From Cytophagaceae bacterium (GTDB lineage Bacteria > Bacteroidota > Bacteroidia > Cytophagales > Cytophagaceae), in contig JAQZBV010000026.1 of NCBI GenBank assembly GCA_029237685.1, positions 1-64,000 on the forward strand: a stretch of 64,000 nt of DNA, read 5' to 3'. The notes under the pieces are model-generated. The model was not told the DNA's origin, made no database searches, and saw nothing but the letters and a program-made list of their open reading frames with translations. Made by a program: the position numbers and the translations under genes. This document shows, one piece after another, positions 46,047 through 55,303 of the stretch. Position 1 is the first letter of the stretch; the number at the start of each line of letters is the position of its first letter.

Positions 46047-46571
46047 TTAAAGACTTTTCAAGTGTGCCAAAAGCGGTTCGTAGTCCCAACTGTTGCTGTA
46101 TTTTTCTCCATTGATAAAAAAGGAAGGAGTACCGTTTACCCCGCTGCGCATACCGCTTTCAAAGTCGTCTTCTACTTTTGTGATCACCGGTTCGCTGAGC
46201 ATGTCGTTTTTAAATTGTTCGACATTCAAACCCAATTCTTCTGCATAAGAGATCAAATGATGTTCAAGCAGTCTGTTTTGATGTTCAAAAATAACATCGT
46301 GCATTTCCCAAAATTTACCCTGTAGCCCTGCCGCTTCTGCTGCTACAGCTGCATTCATCGCATCCGGGTGTATATTGGTCAAAGGAAAATTGCGGAATAC
46401 AAATTTCAATTTGTCTCCCATAGCCTCTTGTATTTTTTGAATGATCGGATAAGCCCTCCCGCAATGGGGGCACTGGTAATCGCCATATTCAACCAATTCT
46501 ATAGCCGCAGAAAGATTCCCTTGTACCTGATCTTTGTCCGTCACTTTTTTTGTCAATAAAGAGCCGCTCAT
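46047..46571 (-). CDS. DsbA-family thioredoxin-fold oxidoreductase
   Basis: The 174 residues contain the active site EYGDYQCPHCGRAYPII with a C-x-x-C pair (CPHC), a DsbA-like helical insertion and the cis-Pro loop GVNGTPSFFINGEKY. No signal peptide, so it is probably cytoplasmic and may act in thiol repair or as a peroxide/organic thiol reductase. It starts 2 nt after the peroxiredoxin stop, in the order OsmC - Prx - DsbA. A redox-defence operon is likely. Confidence 0.9.
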   Translation of the reverse strand: MSGSLLTKKVTDKDQVQGNLSAAIELVEYGDYQCPHCGRAYPIIQKIQEAMGDKLKFVFRNFPLTNIHPDAMNAAVAAEAAGLQGKFWEMHDVIFEHQNRLLEHHLISYAEELGLNVEQFKNDMLSEPVITKVEDDFESGMRSGVNGTPSFFINGEKYSNSWDYEPLLAHLKSL

Positions 46572-46572
46572 A

Positions 46573-47043
46573 TTAATTTTGTTTCACGTTATCCAATTCT
46601 TCCAGGGCATTCAAAATGCCATCTGCTCCGGGATTCATACCCACCGGTGATAAGTAGGCCCAACGGATGATACCTTCTTCGTCGATGACATACAAAGCAC
46701 GCTTGGTCTCTCCTTCTTTATCGTCGTAGACATCGTACAAGCGAGCTACCTCACCCTTGGGTTCGAAATCTGCCAATAAAGGGAAATGAAATTTACGATC
46801 CTGACTAAAGGCGAGGTGACACCATTTGCTGTCTACAGAAATGCCGAGCAATTCGGCATTGTGCTTTTTGAAGAAGCGCAGCGTTTCATTGTATAAGCCC
46901 ATCTGATCGCCGCATACAGGACTCCAGTCTGCAGGGTAAAAAGCGAGAATCACTCTCTTCCCTCTCAATTCACTTAACTTCAATTTTTGATCCGGCGTGG
47001 AATGCAAGGCAAAATCCGGCGCAGGTGTTCCGATAGCTAGCAT
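46573..47043 (-). CDS. Peroxiredoxin (AhpC/TSA family)
   Basis: The 156-residue protein has the N-terminal start GTPAPDFALHSTPDQKLKLS, the peroxidatic Cys in FYPADWSPVCGDQM and a C-terminal arm. It lacks an obvious resolving Cys near the C-terminus, so it may be a one-Cys type. It reduces peroxides with a thiol donor. It lies directly upstream of the DsbA-like gene (1 nt) and 24 nt after OsmC. Confidence 0.92.
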   Translation of the reverse strand: MLAIGTPAPDFALHSTPDQKLKLSELRGKRVILAFYPADWSPVCGDQMGLYNETLRFFKKHNAELLGISVDSKWCHLAFSQDRKFHFPLLADFEPKGEVARLYDVYDDKEGETKRALYVIDEEGIIRWAYLSPVGMNPGADGILNALEELDNVKQN

Positions 47044-47067
47044 ATTATGATGTTTTGATTATTATGA

Positions 47068-47466
47068 TTAAAGTAAATGATTATTGATCTGAATCGGTTG
47101 CGAAAGCAGATGATGAACGGGACATCTTTTAGAAATATCCAACAAACTATACCGCTGTTCTGTAGTAAGCAATCCGCTAAGCTCTATGTGCTGATCCAAA
47201 ATAATCCCTTCTGTTTCTTCTGCCGCTTTTTCCATCGACAAGGTAACTTTGACACTGTCTAATGGCCACTGCTTGCGATCGGCATACATCCTTAAGGTCA
47301 TGCAGGTACAGGCAGCTAATGCCGAATAGAATAACTCTTTAGGAGTAAAACCTTCTTCTGTACCACCCACTGCTACTGGTTCATCTGCTACCAGCTGAAG
47401 TGTTCCATTGCTAACGATCGTAGTATAATGTTCTTTCCCAATGGTGGCTTCGATGACTTTAGGCAT
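47068..47466 (-). CDS. OsmC/Ohr-family peroxiredoxin-like protein
   Basis: The 132 residues contain the OsmC block TPKELFYSALAACTCMTLRM (first reactive Cys region) and RCPVHHLLSQP with the second Cys near the C-terminus. OsmC proteins destroy organic hydroperoxides. The gene is in a minus-strand cluster with FrnE-like, peroxiredoxin and DsbA-like genes, all thiol-dependent. Confidence 0.92.
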   Translation of the reverse strand: MPKVIEATIGKEHYTTIVSNGTLQLVADEPVAVGGTEEGFTPKELFYSALAACTCMTLRMYADRKQWPLDSVKVTLSMEKAAEETEGIILDQHIELSGLLTTEQRYSLLDISKRCPVHHLLSQPIQINNHLL

Positions 47467-47547
47467 TTGTACTCTGGATTAAATGATTGTCTATAATAAC
47501 AACAATTATCGGGTCAGGCAAAATTTGCAAGTAATTATTTTATTGCC

Positions 47548-48255
47548 TTAGCAATTTCCATCCACTCCACAGCTATCGCTGTTTTCAGTGGGTGTCACCT
47601 GGCTTACAGCATCAATCTTTTCTTTTTCTTTCCAGGCATGCTCAAGCGCTTCTAAAAACGTATCCGGCATTTGCGCGCCGGATATGCCATATTGTTGATC
47701 CACCACGAAAAAAGGAACGCCCCGTATGCCCAAACGCTGCGCAGTCGCTTCATCGCTTCTCACCTCTTCTGTAAACGCTCCTACTTGAAGTACATGTTCT
47801 ACTTCCTCTTTTTCTAATCCGGTATCGATGCCTAATTGCAATAAAGTAGGATGATCGGCGATATTGGCTCCCTCTGTGAAATAAGCTTTCAACAAACGTT
47901 CTTTGGCCTGATCTCCCAAATCTTTTGTCTTTGCAAACTGAATCAAACGATGCGCGTCGAAAGAATTAGCGACTACACACTTTTCAAAATTAAAAGTTAA
48001 TCCTGCTGCAGCTGCTGTGCCGGTCAATTGCTCGTGCATTTGCTCCGACCATTGCAAGGTTTGCCCTTTAATCTCCGCCAAATATTCCAAAGGATTTTTA
48101 TCGGGTTGTGTTTTCATAGCAGGATCCAGTTCAAAGCTGTGCCAAGTCACCTCGATATGATCCTTATGTTCAAAACGACTCAGTGCTTCTTCAAACCTGC
48201 GTTTTCCTATGTAACAAAACGGACAGCGGATGTCCGACCAAATGTCTACTTTCAT
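47548..48255 (-). CDS. FrnE-like DsbA family oxidoreductase
   Basis: The 235 residues open with MKVDIWSDIRCPFCYIGKRR, i.e. the CPFC active site of the FrnE/2-hydroxychromene-2-carboxylate isomerase group. The cis-Pro is in GVPFFVVDQQYGISGAQ. The C-terminus ends in a Cys-rich tail SDSCGVDGNC, as in several members. Cytoplasmic. Likely a thiol-disulfide isomerase in oxidative stress. An 81-nt gap follows to osmC. Confidence 0.9.
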   Translation of the reverse strand: MKVDIWSDIRCPFCYIGKRRFEEALSRFEHKDHIEVTWHSFELDPAMKTQPDKNPLEYLAEIKGQTLQWSEQMHEQLTGTAAAAGLTFNFEKCVVANSFDAHRLIQFAKTKDLGDQAKERLLKAYFTEGANIADHPTLLQLGIDTGLEKEEVEHVLQVGAFTEEVRSDEATAQRLGIRGVPFFVVDQQYGISGAQMPDTFLEALEHAWKEKEKIDAVSQVTPTENSDSCGVDGNC

Positions 48256-48320
48256 AACTATTCGCCATTAATGCTTTTGAAATTACTTAACCCTTTGAGG
48301 GGAAAAGAAGTTCCATGATA

Positions 48321-48363
48321 GTTTTCAGTTATCAGTTATCAGTTATCAGTTTTCAGTTATCAT
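48321..48363. repeat. Simple repeat of TCAGTTA/TTTCAGT units
   Basis: The tract TTTTCAGTTATCAGTTATCA and its continuation consist of 7-base units (CAGTTAT, CAGTTTT). It includes the last codons (Thr-Glu-Asn) and stop of the amine oxidase gene, whose minus-strand 3' end reads ACTGAAAACTGA. Related arrays at 9881 and 63380. Confidence 0.9.
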
Positions 48364-49653
48364 TTCCTTCACTACCTCCAATCCGCTTCCCAGTGCTGCT
48401 TCTACCGTGCCTGTACCATGCCCCCGGTCCAGTGCTTCACCGGCAAAAAACAGTCTTTGTCCTACCGGTTTCATGAATTGCTGCATGAATTTATCGGCCT
48501 CTAAAGTAGAATACGAATAGGCCCCTAAAGCATAAGGATCATTTGTCCAATGAAAGACACGGCTGGCCAGTAATTCTTTTCTTAACTCTTCTATTTCAAT
48601 TTTGAAAATATCAGACAGTGATTGTAAAGCATCGGTTGTCATGTGTTGTTCATCCCCTGTATACTGCAAGGCCGCAGGTCCCGACAGCCAACCGGTGAGT
48701 ACAGGAGCAGGATTGGGTTCTTGTGTCCACCAGGTAGGAACAGTGGCATCTGAAAATAAAAAGAAAAACTTATGCAAATCTGCACCTATAGCTTGCTGTA
48801 CCGATTTATCCTTCCAGAAAGCATGCTTGAATTCTAACACAAACTTCACCACATGTCCAAAACCCAAGGCATAAGCGGCTTCTACTTTTTTAGGCAAAGG
48901 AGGAAAAAAAGCGATCGCTGCTTCTGCTCCTTCAGGAGCCTGCCATACACCTAAGGGAACGGTAATCAATACTTGATCTGCCGTGTAAGTAGTCTTCACA
49001 TCTGTGATGACTTCCACATGCGAAGCGCTCCAATGAATTTCCTTGACCACTTCCGATAAGAATAGTTTTACACCGTGTTCATGACACTCCTGCCATAGGG
49101 CATGCATCAACATGCTGTAGCCTCCGTTGATGTGGTATTGTTCCCAGGGCTGTTCCTGCTGCCATTCCTCTTTGAAAGCCAATGTACTGGCTCGGGCTAT
49201 ATCTGCCGCATCATAACCTTCAATGTATCCGCGAATGGCATCCACCATTTCTTCATAGCGTTCACCGGAAAAGTGAGTGTTGATAAATTCTTCAATGGAA
49301 ATATCTTCTTTGATACCACGCAGCTTTTCTTCCAAAATTTCCTGGTGTTGAATCACATCATAGCCTTTAAAAAATTTACCTTTTCTAAAATTCCAGATCT
49401 CTCCTTCTACATGATGGTAGACAATGCCGTATTCCTGCAAGAGTTGTAAGGTCAGGGGAAGATTACCGTGTACAAATTCGGCTCCGGCTTCTATGCGCAC
49501 ATCAAAGCCTTCGCCTTTCATGCTGTGGATACGACCCCCTATGCGATCTCTTGCTTCAAGTATGATCACTTTCTTCCCTTTTTTGCTCAACTCACGTGCT
49601 GCCGAAAGTCCTGAAGCACCTGCTCCGATAATGATCGCATCTACTTTTGTCAT
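48346..49653 (-). CDS. Flavin monoamine oxidase-family protein under a TPP riboswitch
   Basis: The 435 residues start with the FAD-binding motif VDAIIIGAGASGLSAARELS and EARDRIGGRIHS, the GG-doublet typical of amine oxidases. The C-terminus has LFFAGEALDRGHGTGTVEAA, the second FAD-binding block. The family oxidises primary or polyamine amines. The leader carries a canonical TPP riboswitch plus terminator (49682-49816), so expression should fall when thiamine pyrophosphate is high. The substrate may be related to thiamine metabolism (inference). The stop codon lies inside the TCAGTT repeat. Confidence 0.88.
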   Translation of the reverse strand: MTKVDAIIIGAGASGLSAARELSKKGKKVIILEARDRIGGRIHSMKGEGFDVRIEAGAEFVHGNLPLTLQLLQEYGIVYHHVEGEIWNFRKGKFFKGYDVIQHQEILEEKLRGIKEDISIEEFINTHFSGERYEEMVDAIRGYIEGYDAADIARASTLAFKEEWQQEQPWEQYHINGGYSMLMHALWQECHEHGVKLFLSEVVKEIHWSASHVEVITDVKTTYTADQVLITVPLGVWQAPEGAEAAIAFFPPLPKKVEAAYALGFGHVVKFVLEFKHAFWKDKSVQQAIGADLHKFFFLFSDATVPTWWTQEPNPAPVLTGWLSGPAALQYTGDEQHMTTDALQSLSDIFKIEIEELRKELLASRVFHWTNDPYALGAYSYSTLEADKFMQQFMKPVGQRLFFAGEALDRGHGTGTVEAALGSGLEVVKEMITEN

Positions 49654-49681
49654 GGTTTTTTTTTCTTATCACAATATAAAA

Positions 49682-49710
49682 AAAGGATCCCGCTTTCAGT
49701 GGGATCCTTT
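49682..49710 (-). terminator. Riboswitch-linked terminator before the amine oxidase
   Basis: On the minus strand AAAGGATCCC-ACTGAAAGC-GGGATCCTTT is a perfect 10-bp stem followed by TTTTATATTG. It starts 3 nt after the riboswitch 3' P1 arm and ends ~28 bp before the gene start. Confidence 0.93.
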
Positions 49711-49713
49711 GAT

Positions 49714-49816
49714 GAATCTTTAAATTCCCTACGTCAGTATTACCTGCTTCAGGTCCGATGGGTATTTCTCAGTCTGTTCCGATGTGATCGGAAGGTATGA
49801 CACCCCTTAAAGATTC
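49714..49816 (-). promoter_or_regulatory. TPP (THI-box) riboswitch
   Basis: On the minus strand P1 arms GAATCTTTAA and TTAAAGATTC enclose AAGGGGTGTCATACC, a P3 stem (TTCCGAT/ATCGGAA), CTGAGAAATACCC, GGACCTGAAGCAGGTAAT and CTGACGTAGGGAA. These are the conserved thi-box elements (CUGAGA, ACCUGA, GGUAAU, CGUAGGGA). A terminator follows at once. The downstream gene is a flavin amine oxidase. Confidence 0.93.
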
Positions 49817-49939
49817 GTTACATTCTACTAAAGAGGAAATAACGTGCCAATGCGATGAGGTGTCCCGAAACAGTATTTTTATAGTATCCAATGGATAAAT
49901 GTGCCACAATTTGACTATAAATGTGGTTAAATTTCTATG

Positions 49940-52165
49940 CTAATTTCTTACGGCGTCTTCCAGGTCAATGCTAGTGATATCTACCAGAAATGAAAGCACC
50001 TGATGCTGGCCGGGTAAATTATATTGTGCATGCGTAGATTTATTACCAACTTTTATACTGTGTGCGTAAGAAGGTAAAGAAACAAACATATCTTCATCTG
50101 TCACATCATCGCCTATACATAAAATAAAATCGGGCTGAATGTATTGAATGAGTTTAGCTGCTATAATTCCTTTATTGCAATCACTGGGTTTGACTTCGAT
50201 GACCTTATTTCCATCGAGTACATTCAGATTAAATTGGTTACTGATCACATTACTCAGCTCTTCCAATAATTCTCTCGATCGTGTAAAAGAGAAACTGGCT
50301 TCTGCTTTACGATAATGCCAGCAAAGACCGGTCTCTTTGTTTTCAATAAATGTTCCGGGACAGCGGTTCACATATTTTTCAAATATCGGCATCACATACT
50401 CTTTCCATTTAGAATCCTGTACCCGATCGGATATCCAGGCTTCAGAAGGTTTTTTAAGAAAGGCACCATGTTCAGCCGATAAATAGACAGGAAGTTCGGC
50501 AAACACTTGCTGCATAAAATCCTTATCCCTTCCACTGATAATAGCAATCTGATTGTCCGATGAGGCAGCCAACTCTCGTATTAATGTAAATATAGATTCG
50601 GATGGAAAAGCTAAAGAAGGAATCAAATTAAACGCAGCCAATGTACCGTCGTAATCAAATAAGAACAAACGTTTGGTACTTTGACTATAGTCTTCATGAA
50701 TGCTTCGAACAATCTTCTGATCCACCAAACGAGTTTTCATTCTATTCTGCTTGTTTTTAATGGCATCCAATTCACTGATAAAGTCCTCTGACCATCTGAA
50801 GATATCGTATGATTTAATTCTATGCTGCATATTTTCCATCCGCACATTTTTCTCTGCGGCAGACATATTTAAGGCCTGGTATAAAGAATGCGCGATTTGG
50901 CTTTTATCTGTAGGATTAATTTGAATAGCACCTTCCAATTCGGCTGCGGCTCCTGCCATTTCACTTAAAATTAATACTCCGTCTTTATCTTTCCGGCTTG
51001 CAATAAATTCTTTGGCCACCAGATTCATTCCGTCTCTTACAGGTGTGATAAGAGCTACATCGCACACAGAATACAAACCCAAAAGTTCTGAGAAACTCAA
51101 TGACGTATACATGTAAATAATGGGACGCCAGTTAAAACTGCCATACTTCCCATTGATACGACCTATGGTTTCTTCCAATTCGTGCTTCATGTCCTGGTAT
51201 TGAAGAATGGTATCTCTTGATGGTACAATGACCATAATAAACACCACCTTTTCTTTCCACTCCGGATAAGCTTCCAGGAAAGCTTGGTAACCTGTCAAGC
51301 GATGAATCAGACCTTTGGAATAGTCCAAGCGATCCACAGAGAAAATAATTTTCTTTTCTTTCTGTTCTGTTTTTACTTTTTCACGAAATTCAATTACTTC
51401 CGGTAGATCATACGCCTCATTGAATTTCTTATAATCAATACTGATGGGAAAAGTATCCGTACGCACCGGCCGATCTTCCACCATGATATCTTTCAACGCG
51501 TAATCGTAACCCAGCACACGCGCTACAGCTTTGGCAAAGTATTGCGTATAATCATTGATGTGAAAGCCTGCCAAATCTGCGCCTAAGATGCCGTTCAACA
51601 ATTCTCTTTGCCATTGTCGTGGCAATAACCGAAACAATTCAAAAGAAGGAAAAGGAATATGAAGAAAGAATCCGATAGTAGCCTTGTTGTATTTTTGTCT
51701 AAGAAGATCAGGCAGCAACAGCAAGTGATAATCATGAACCCATATCAAATCGCCTTCTTCATAGAGCGGTTCAATGGCTTTGCAGAACAATTCATTGGCT
51801 TCTTTGTAGGCGTGAAAATTCTCTTCTTCGAATTGTGTGATAAAGGGATAGTAATGAAACAAAGGCCATATTGTACTGTTACAAAATCCTCCGTAGAATT
51901 TTTCATTGAGACTTGTCTCCAAATAAACGGGAGCCAATTCAAATTCTTTATTCTTTAAAACTTCTGGTGAAGTATCTTCCGGTAAGCCATCGGCACAGCC
52001 TACCCAAGTTATCTTTTGATCCGCAGGCAGCTGTCCCGTTTGTTTCAACTGACTGGCCAAAGATAAAATAGCCGATACCAATCCTCCTGAATTTTGTACC
52101 AATACCCCTTCTTCCAGTTTGAAAGGCATTCGGTAAGCAACGATGATGAGTTTGTTAATCTTCAT
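49940..52165 (-). CDS. otsAB: Fused trehalose-6-phosphate synthase/phosphatase
   Basis: The 741-residue bifunctional enzyme has an N-terminal GT20 trehalose-6-phosphate synthase ([64 protein letters not shown]) and, after a linker near residue 470, a HAD trehalose phosphatase ([25 protein letters not shown]). Together they make trehalose from UDP-glucose and glucose-6-phosphate. It lies 15 bp downstream of a GH15 gene, a pairing typical of trehalose modules. Trehalose would support osmotic/desiccation tolerance. Confidence 0.95.
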   Translation of the reverse strand: MKINKLIIVAYRMPFKLEEGVLVQNSGGLVSAILSLASQLKQTGQLPADQKITWVGCADGLPEDTSPEVLKNKEFELAPVYLETSLNEKFYGGFCNSTIWPLFHYYPFITQFEEENFHAYKEANELFCKAIEPLYEEGDLIWVHDYHLLLLPDLLRQKYNKATIGFFLHIPFPSFELFRLLPRQWQRELLNGILGADLAGFHINDYTQYFAKAVARVLGYDYALKDIMVEDRPVRTDTFPISIDYKKFNEAYDLPEVIEFREKVKTEQKEKKIIFSVDRLDYSKGLIHRLTGYQAFLEAYPEWKEKVVFIMVIVPSRDTILQYQDMKHELEETIGRINGKYGSFNWRPIIYMYTSLSFSELLGLYSVCDVALITPVRDGMNLVAKEFIASRKDKDGVLILSEMAGAAAELEGAIQINPTDKSQIAHSLYQALNMSAAEKNVRMENMQHRIKSYDIFRWSEDFISELDAIKNKQNRMKTRLVDQKIVRSIHEDYSQSTKRLFLFDYDGTLAAFNLIPSLAFPSESIFTLIRELAASSDNQIAIISGRDKDFMQQVFAELPVYLSAEHGAFLKKPSEAWISDRVQDSKWKEYVMPIFEKYVNRCPGTFIENKETGLCWHYRKAEASFSFTRSRELLEELSNVISNQFNLNVLDGNKVIEVKPSDCNKGIIAAKLIQYIQPDFILCIGDDVTDEDMFVSLPSYAHSIKVGNKSTHAQYNLPGQHQVLSFLVDITSIDLEDAVRN

Positions 52166-52180
52166 AGTGTATTCGTTTTA

Positions 52181-53953
52181 TTAATAGAAGGTAGGATGAT
52201 CCTGCTTGGCAGATATCCGATACACCGCATTCATCAAACCTACATGGCTGTATGTTTGCGGGAAGTTGCCCCACTGACTGCCGTCTACTCCTACATCCTC
52301 GCTGAAAAGATTCAAATGATTGGCATGCTGAATGACGCGGTCCAATGTTTTAACGGCATCGTCTACCCTTCCTACACAAGCCAGGGCTTCTACATACCAG
52401 AAAGAACATACCAGGAAAGTAGTTTCAGGGAGACCGAAATCATCTTTATGTACGTAACGATAAAACAATCCATTGTCGGACATCAATTCTTTTTCCATAG
52501 CCTGCAAATGAAGTTGAGCTTTTTCGGAAGAAGGATCCAGGTAATGCATGGTGATCAGTTGCAAACAGCTTGCATCAAGGTGTTTGGAATCCACAGCCTG
52601 CATATAGGCCTTGCGTTCCGGATCGTAAGCCCGTTCGATGTATGAAGCCGCTTTATCCATCAGTACTTCGGCTTCTTGCTGCATAGCCTCGTCTTTTGTA
52701 AAGATCGCAATGCGTTTGGCTGCTTTCGCTCCTGCCCAATGGAACAAATAGGTATAAGTATGATGCTGACTAAGATTTCTGAACTCCCAAATACCGGCAT
52801 CTTTTTCTTCCATTGTTTTTGAAATCAAACGCATCAATTGACGTATGTTTTCATGATCAAGCCTGCCAAGATGAACGAGTCGCGCATCTATGTACATCGG
52901 CAGAATACTCGCCAAGACTTGTCCGTATACATCGTTTTGTATATGTGTAAACGCATCATTCCCTATTCTTACAGGAGTATTACCTAAATAGCCGCTCAAA
53001 GGAATTTCTATTTCGGTAAGTTTGTGTTCGCCTGTAATAGAAAATAAAGGTTGAATCCTGTTGCTCTCTTTGCGTATGATATTTACAATGTATTCAAAGT
53101 ATTTTTCCGACTCTTCAAAATGGCCGATACTGTTTAACGCGTTGAGTGTATAATAGGTATCACGCATCCAGCAATAACGGTAATCCCAATTTCTTGTACT
53201 GCCTGGAAACTCTGGCAAACTCGTCGTACCGGCTGCGATAATGCCTCCTGTATCTTCGTATTGGTGAAGTTTCAACACTAAACCTGAACGGATGACCTGC
53301 TCCTGGTACAACTGTGAAATGGACATCGACTTCACCCACTTTTGCCAATACTGTGTCGTCTTAAATAAAAACTCTTCTGCGGTTTCCGCTAAGGGCGCTT
53401 CCAGCGGAATACCGTAACTAAAACACAAATATTTGTTTTGTGTCAGTACAAATTCTTTTTCTTCTTTAATGTATGCTAAAGGCACATCGGTTGTTAATCG
53501 CACCTGATCATTATATCCTAAAAAACGCAAGTGATTACTGCCTTCAGAAACCTCCGCTTTATGCTGTCCATAGTGATGTGTAGGAGTACATACAATTTTT
53601 ATCTGTGGTGCGCCATTCAATAATTCTATTTTCCGAAACAACATTAAAGGCTTAAACGCACGACTAACCTGCAAAAATCGCGGGGCATAATCCAATACTC
53701 TAAACCGGCTTCCATCTGACATCACAAATTCTGTAGCCAGAATATTTGTATTGGGTAAATAATACTGATGGCTTTCTGCACGGCTATCTACCGGCCGAAT
53801 AGAAAACTCGCCTCCTTTTTCTTCATCCAACAAAGATCCAAACAAAAAATCACTGTCAAACCGAGGCATACACATCCACCGCACATTAGACGAAGTGTCT
53901 ACATAAGCCATGAACGAGCAATTCCCTATCAATCCCATTTTATACTTATGCAT
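52181..53953 (-). CDS. Glycoside hydrolase family 15 protein (glucoamylase/trehalase-like)
   Basis: The 590 residues have the GH15 N-terminal block YKMGLIGNCSFMAYVDTSSN...WMCMPRFDSDFLFGSLLDE. The catalytic barrel contains PGSTRNWDYRYCWMRDTYYT, and the end is ...DVGVDGSQWGNFPQTYSHVG. It hydrolyses an alpha-glucoside. The genes sit in the order GH15-otsAB (15-bp gap), so trehalose or a glucan precursor is a likely substrate. No signal peptide, so cytoplasmic. Confidence 0.9.
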   Translation of the reverse strand: MHKYKMGLIGNCSFMAYVDTSSNVRWMCMPRFDSDFLFGSLLDEEKGGEFSIRPVDSRAESHQYYLPNTNILATEFVMSDGSRFRVLDYAPRFLQVSRAFKPLMLFRKIELLNGAPQIKIVCTPTHHYGQHKAEVSEGSNHLRFLGYNDQVRLTTDVPLAYIKEEKEFVLTQNKYLCFSYGIPLEAPLAETAEEFLFKTTQYWQKWVKSMSISQLYQEQVIRSGLVLKLHQYEDTGGIIAAGTTSLPEFPGSTRNWDYRYCWMRDTYYTLNALNSIGHFEESEKYFEYIVNIIRKESNRIQPLFSITGEHKLTEIEIPLSGYLGNTPVRIGNDAFTHIQNDVYGQVLASILPMYIDARLVHLGRLDHENIRQLMRLISKTMEEKDAGIWEFRNLSQHHTYTYLFHWAGAKAAKRIAIFTKDEAMQQEAEVLMDKAASYIERAYDPERKAYMQAVDSKHLDASCLQLITMHYLDPSSEKAQLHLQAMEKELMSDNGLFYRYVHKDDFGLPETTFLVCSFWYVEALACVGRVDDAVKTLDRVIQHANHLNLFSEDVGVDGSQWGNFPQTYSHVGLMNAVYRISAKQDHPTFY

Positions 53954-54157
53954 CCTTACGAGGGTTAATGATTAACAATAGCTGTACTTCTGCAATAATT
54001 GATCCTTGGGTAAAAAAAAGAAGCCGAATCTGTCATCACAGTAAAAGTAAAACTCATACTACTGGTGACCAGTACCTAAAAAAAAGGAATAAAATCCTCA
54101 AAACTATTTTTTTTATGCTCAGCAATTCCACATTATGAGGAATTAGTACACAAAAAA

Positions 54158-54188
54158 AATAAGCCAGCGAATTACTCACTGGCTTATT
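54158..54188 (-). terminator. Intrinsic terminator after the SRPBCC gene
   Basis: AATAAGCCAG-CGAATTACTCA-CTGGCTTATT is a 10-bp stem followed on the minus strand by a T-run (A8 on the + strand). It lies about 20 bp beyond the stop of the gene at 54210. Confidence 0.88.
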
Positions 54189-54209
54189 GAAATGAATAAT
54201 CATGAGATA

Positions 54210-54935
54210 TTATTCATAGATGATCTTATTATTACGATCCAACAATAAATACTCTTCTGTTTCAATGTAATTTCTAAAGTTTTCTATGTCATCTTTCACT
54301 AGCTTCTCGAACAAAGGTGTAAACAGACGAGCTACTTTTTCTCCTGCTATACCTAGCGGAGCACGGTAAGAAATGACCGCTTCTATACCTGTTGTATTTT
54401 CATCTATTTCCCTGAATCGAACATTACCGGCATTTTCAATCGTTGCACCATGCAGCGATTGCCAGCCAATCATGTGATTGGGATATTGTTTTACAATTTC
54501 TGCTTTCCAGGTGATGGTACCCAAACCTCCCGGAACTTTTGCTTTCCATTCTGATAAGGTTTCATCCCACTCTTCTACACTCTTCAAATGTGTCATGAAC
54601 AAAGGAAGATTCTCCAGTCTTCTCCAAAAGGCATACACTTCGCTTACCGGTTTGTTCACAATCAGCGCAGTTTCAATGGTAATGTTCTTGGCCGGATTGG
54701 GTAATCTTTTTTTATTGAAAGCAGAATATACGACGCAATTGCCCGTAGCACCACGATAAACCAAATAGGCACCCAATGCTGCGTTTAAGATACTTTTATT
54801 TTTTCCTGTCAGGGCTTTATATAACAAGGCGGAACCGGCAGTGACTGAAACAAGGCGTTCAGGTCCCGATACGTTGATGTTTGATTTTACTTCCATAATG
54901 GTAAGGTTTGATGAATACGATTGAATTGTATTCAT
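54210..54935 (-). CDS. Membrane-anchored SRPBCC protein with YgaP-like (DUF2892) N-terminus
   Basis: The protein has up to 241 residues. The N-terminal part (VSGPERLVSVTAGSALLYKA, AALGAYLVYRGATGNCVVYS) is a DUF2892-like membrane-associated motif. The rest is an SRPBCC/polyketide-cyclase-like domain (IETALIVNKPVSEVYAFWRR, HMIGWQSLHGATIENAGNVR). The true start may be the ATG at 54896 (MEVKSNINV) 13 codons in. Such fusions occur widely as hypotheticals, probably binding a lipid at the membrane. Convergent neighbours; own terminator. Confidence 0.82.
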   Translation of the reverse strand: MNTIQSYSSNLTIMEVKSNINVSGPERLVSVTAGSALLYKALTGKNKSILNAALGAYLVYRGATGNCVVYSAFNKKRLPNPAKNITIETALIVNKPVSEVYAFWRRLENLPLFMTHLKSVEEWDETLSEWKAKVPGGLGTITWKAEIVKQYPNHMIGWQSLHGATIENAGNVRFREIDENTTGIEAVISYRAPLGIAGEKVARLFTPLFEKLVKDDIENFRNYIETEEYLLLDRNNKIIYE

Positions 54936-55303
54936 AAATTATACCAGTATGGATAGACGATTTGTCTTGCCCCTAAATTGAGAGCGGCGTGCAATCACTG
55001 TTCTCCGCTCTGCTTAATTTCTCTTTCTCTGTTACTCTTGCTGTCCTGCCCCTAAATCCCCTAAAGGGGACTTATTTATTATTCTGTTTTTTAGCTATAG
55101 GCATGTCGTCCCGCTGGGGACGAATGATAACATGATTTAATGCACCCCGCCACACTGAATGGCTGGTTGTCTCGGAGGGACAAAATGTCTATAATCTTTA
55201 TTAAGACGGGAAATAAAGTCCCCTTTAGGGGATTTAGGGGCAAGCCGGATAGAGTTAACGCAAGCTTTTTACTAATGTCCGACAGTCAGCTCCGCTCTCT
55301 TAT
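54936..55303. other. Spacer with MITE-like element copy 1
   Basis: No gene. Besides the ~200-bp repeat (separate entry), inverted GAGAGCGG/CCGCTCT arms occur near 54980-55015. Sequence similar to 55000-55045 also precedes the second MITE-like copy at 59665-59717. Confidence 0.5.
55047..55243. repeat. MITE-like element, copy 1
   Basis: Terminal inverted repeats TGCCCCTAAATCCCCTAAAG...CTTTAGGGGATTTAGGGGCA bound ~197 bp, with an internal GTCGTCCCGCTGGGGACGA hairpin and a TGTCTCGGAGGGACA block. The same order and sequence occurs at 59718-59925, in direct orientation. No reading frame, so non-autonomous. The family name is unknown to me. Confidence 0.85.
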
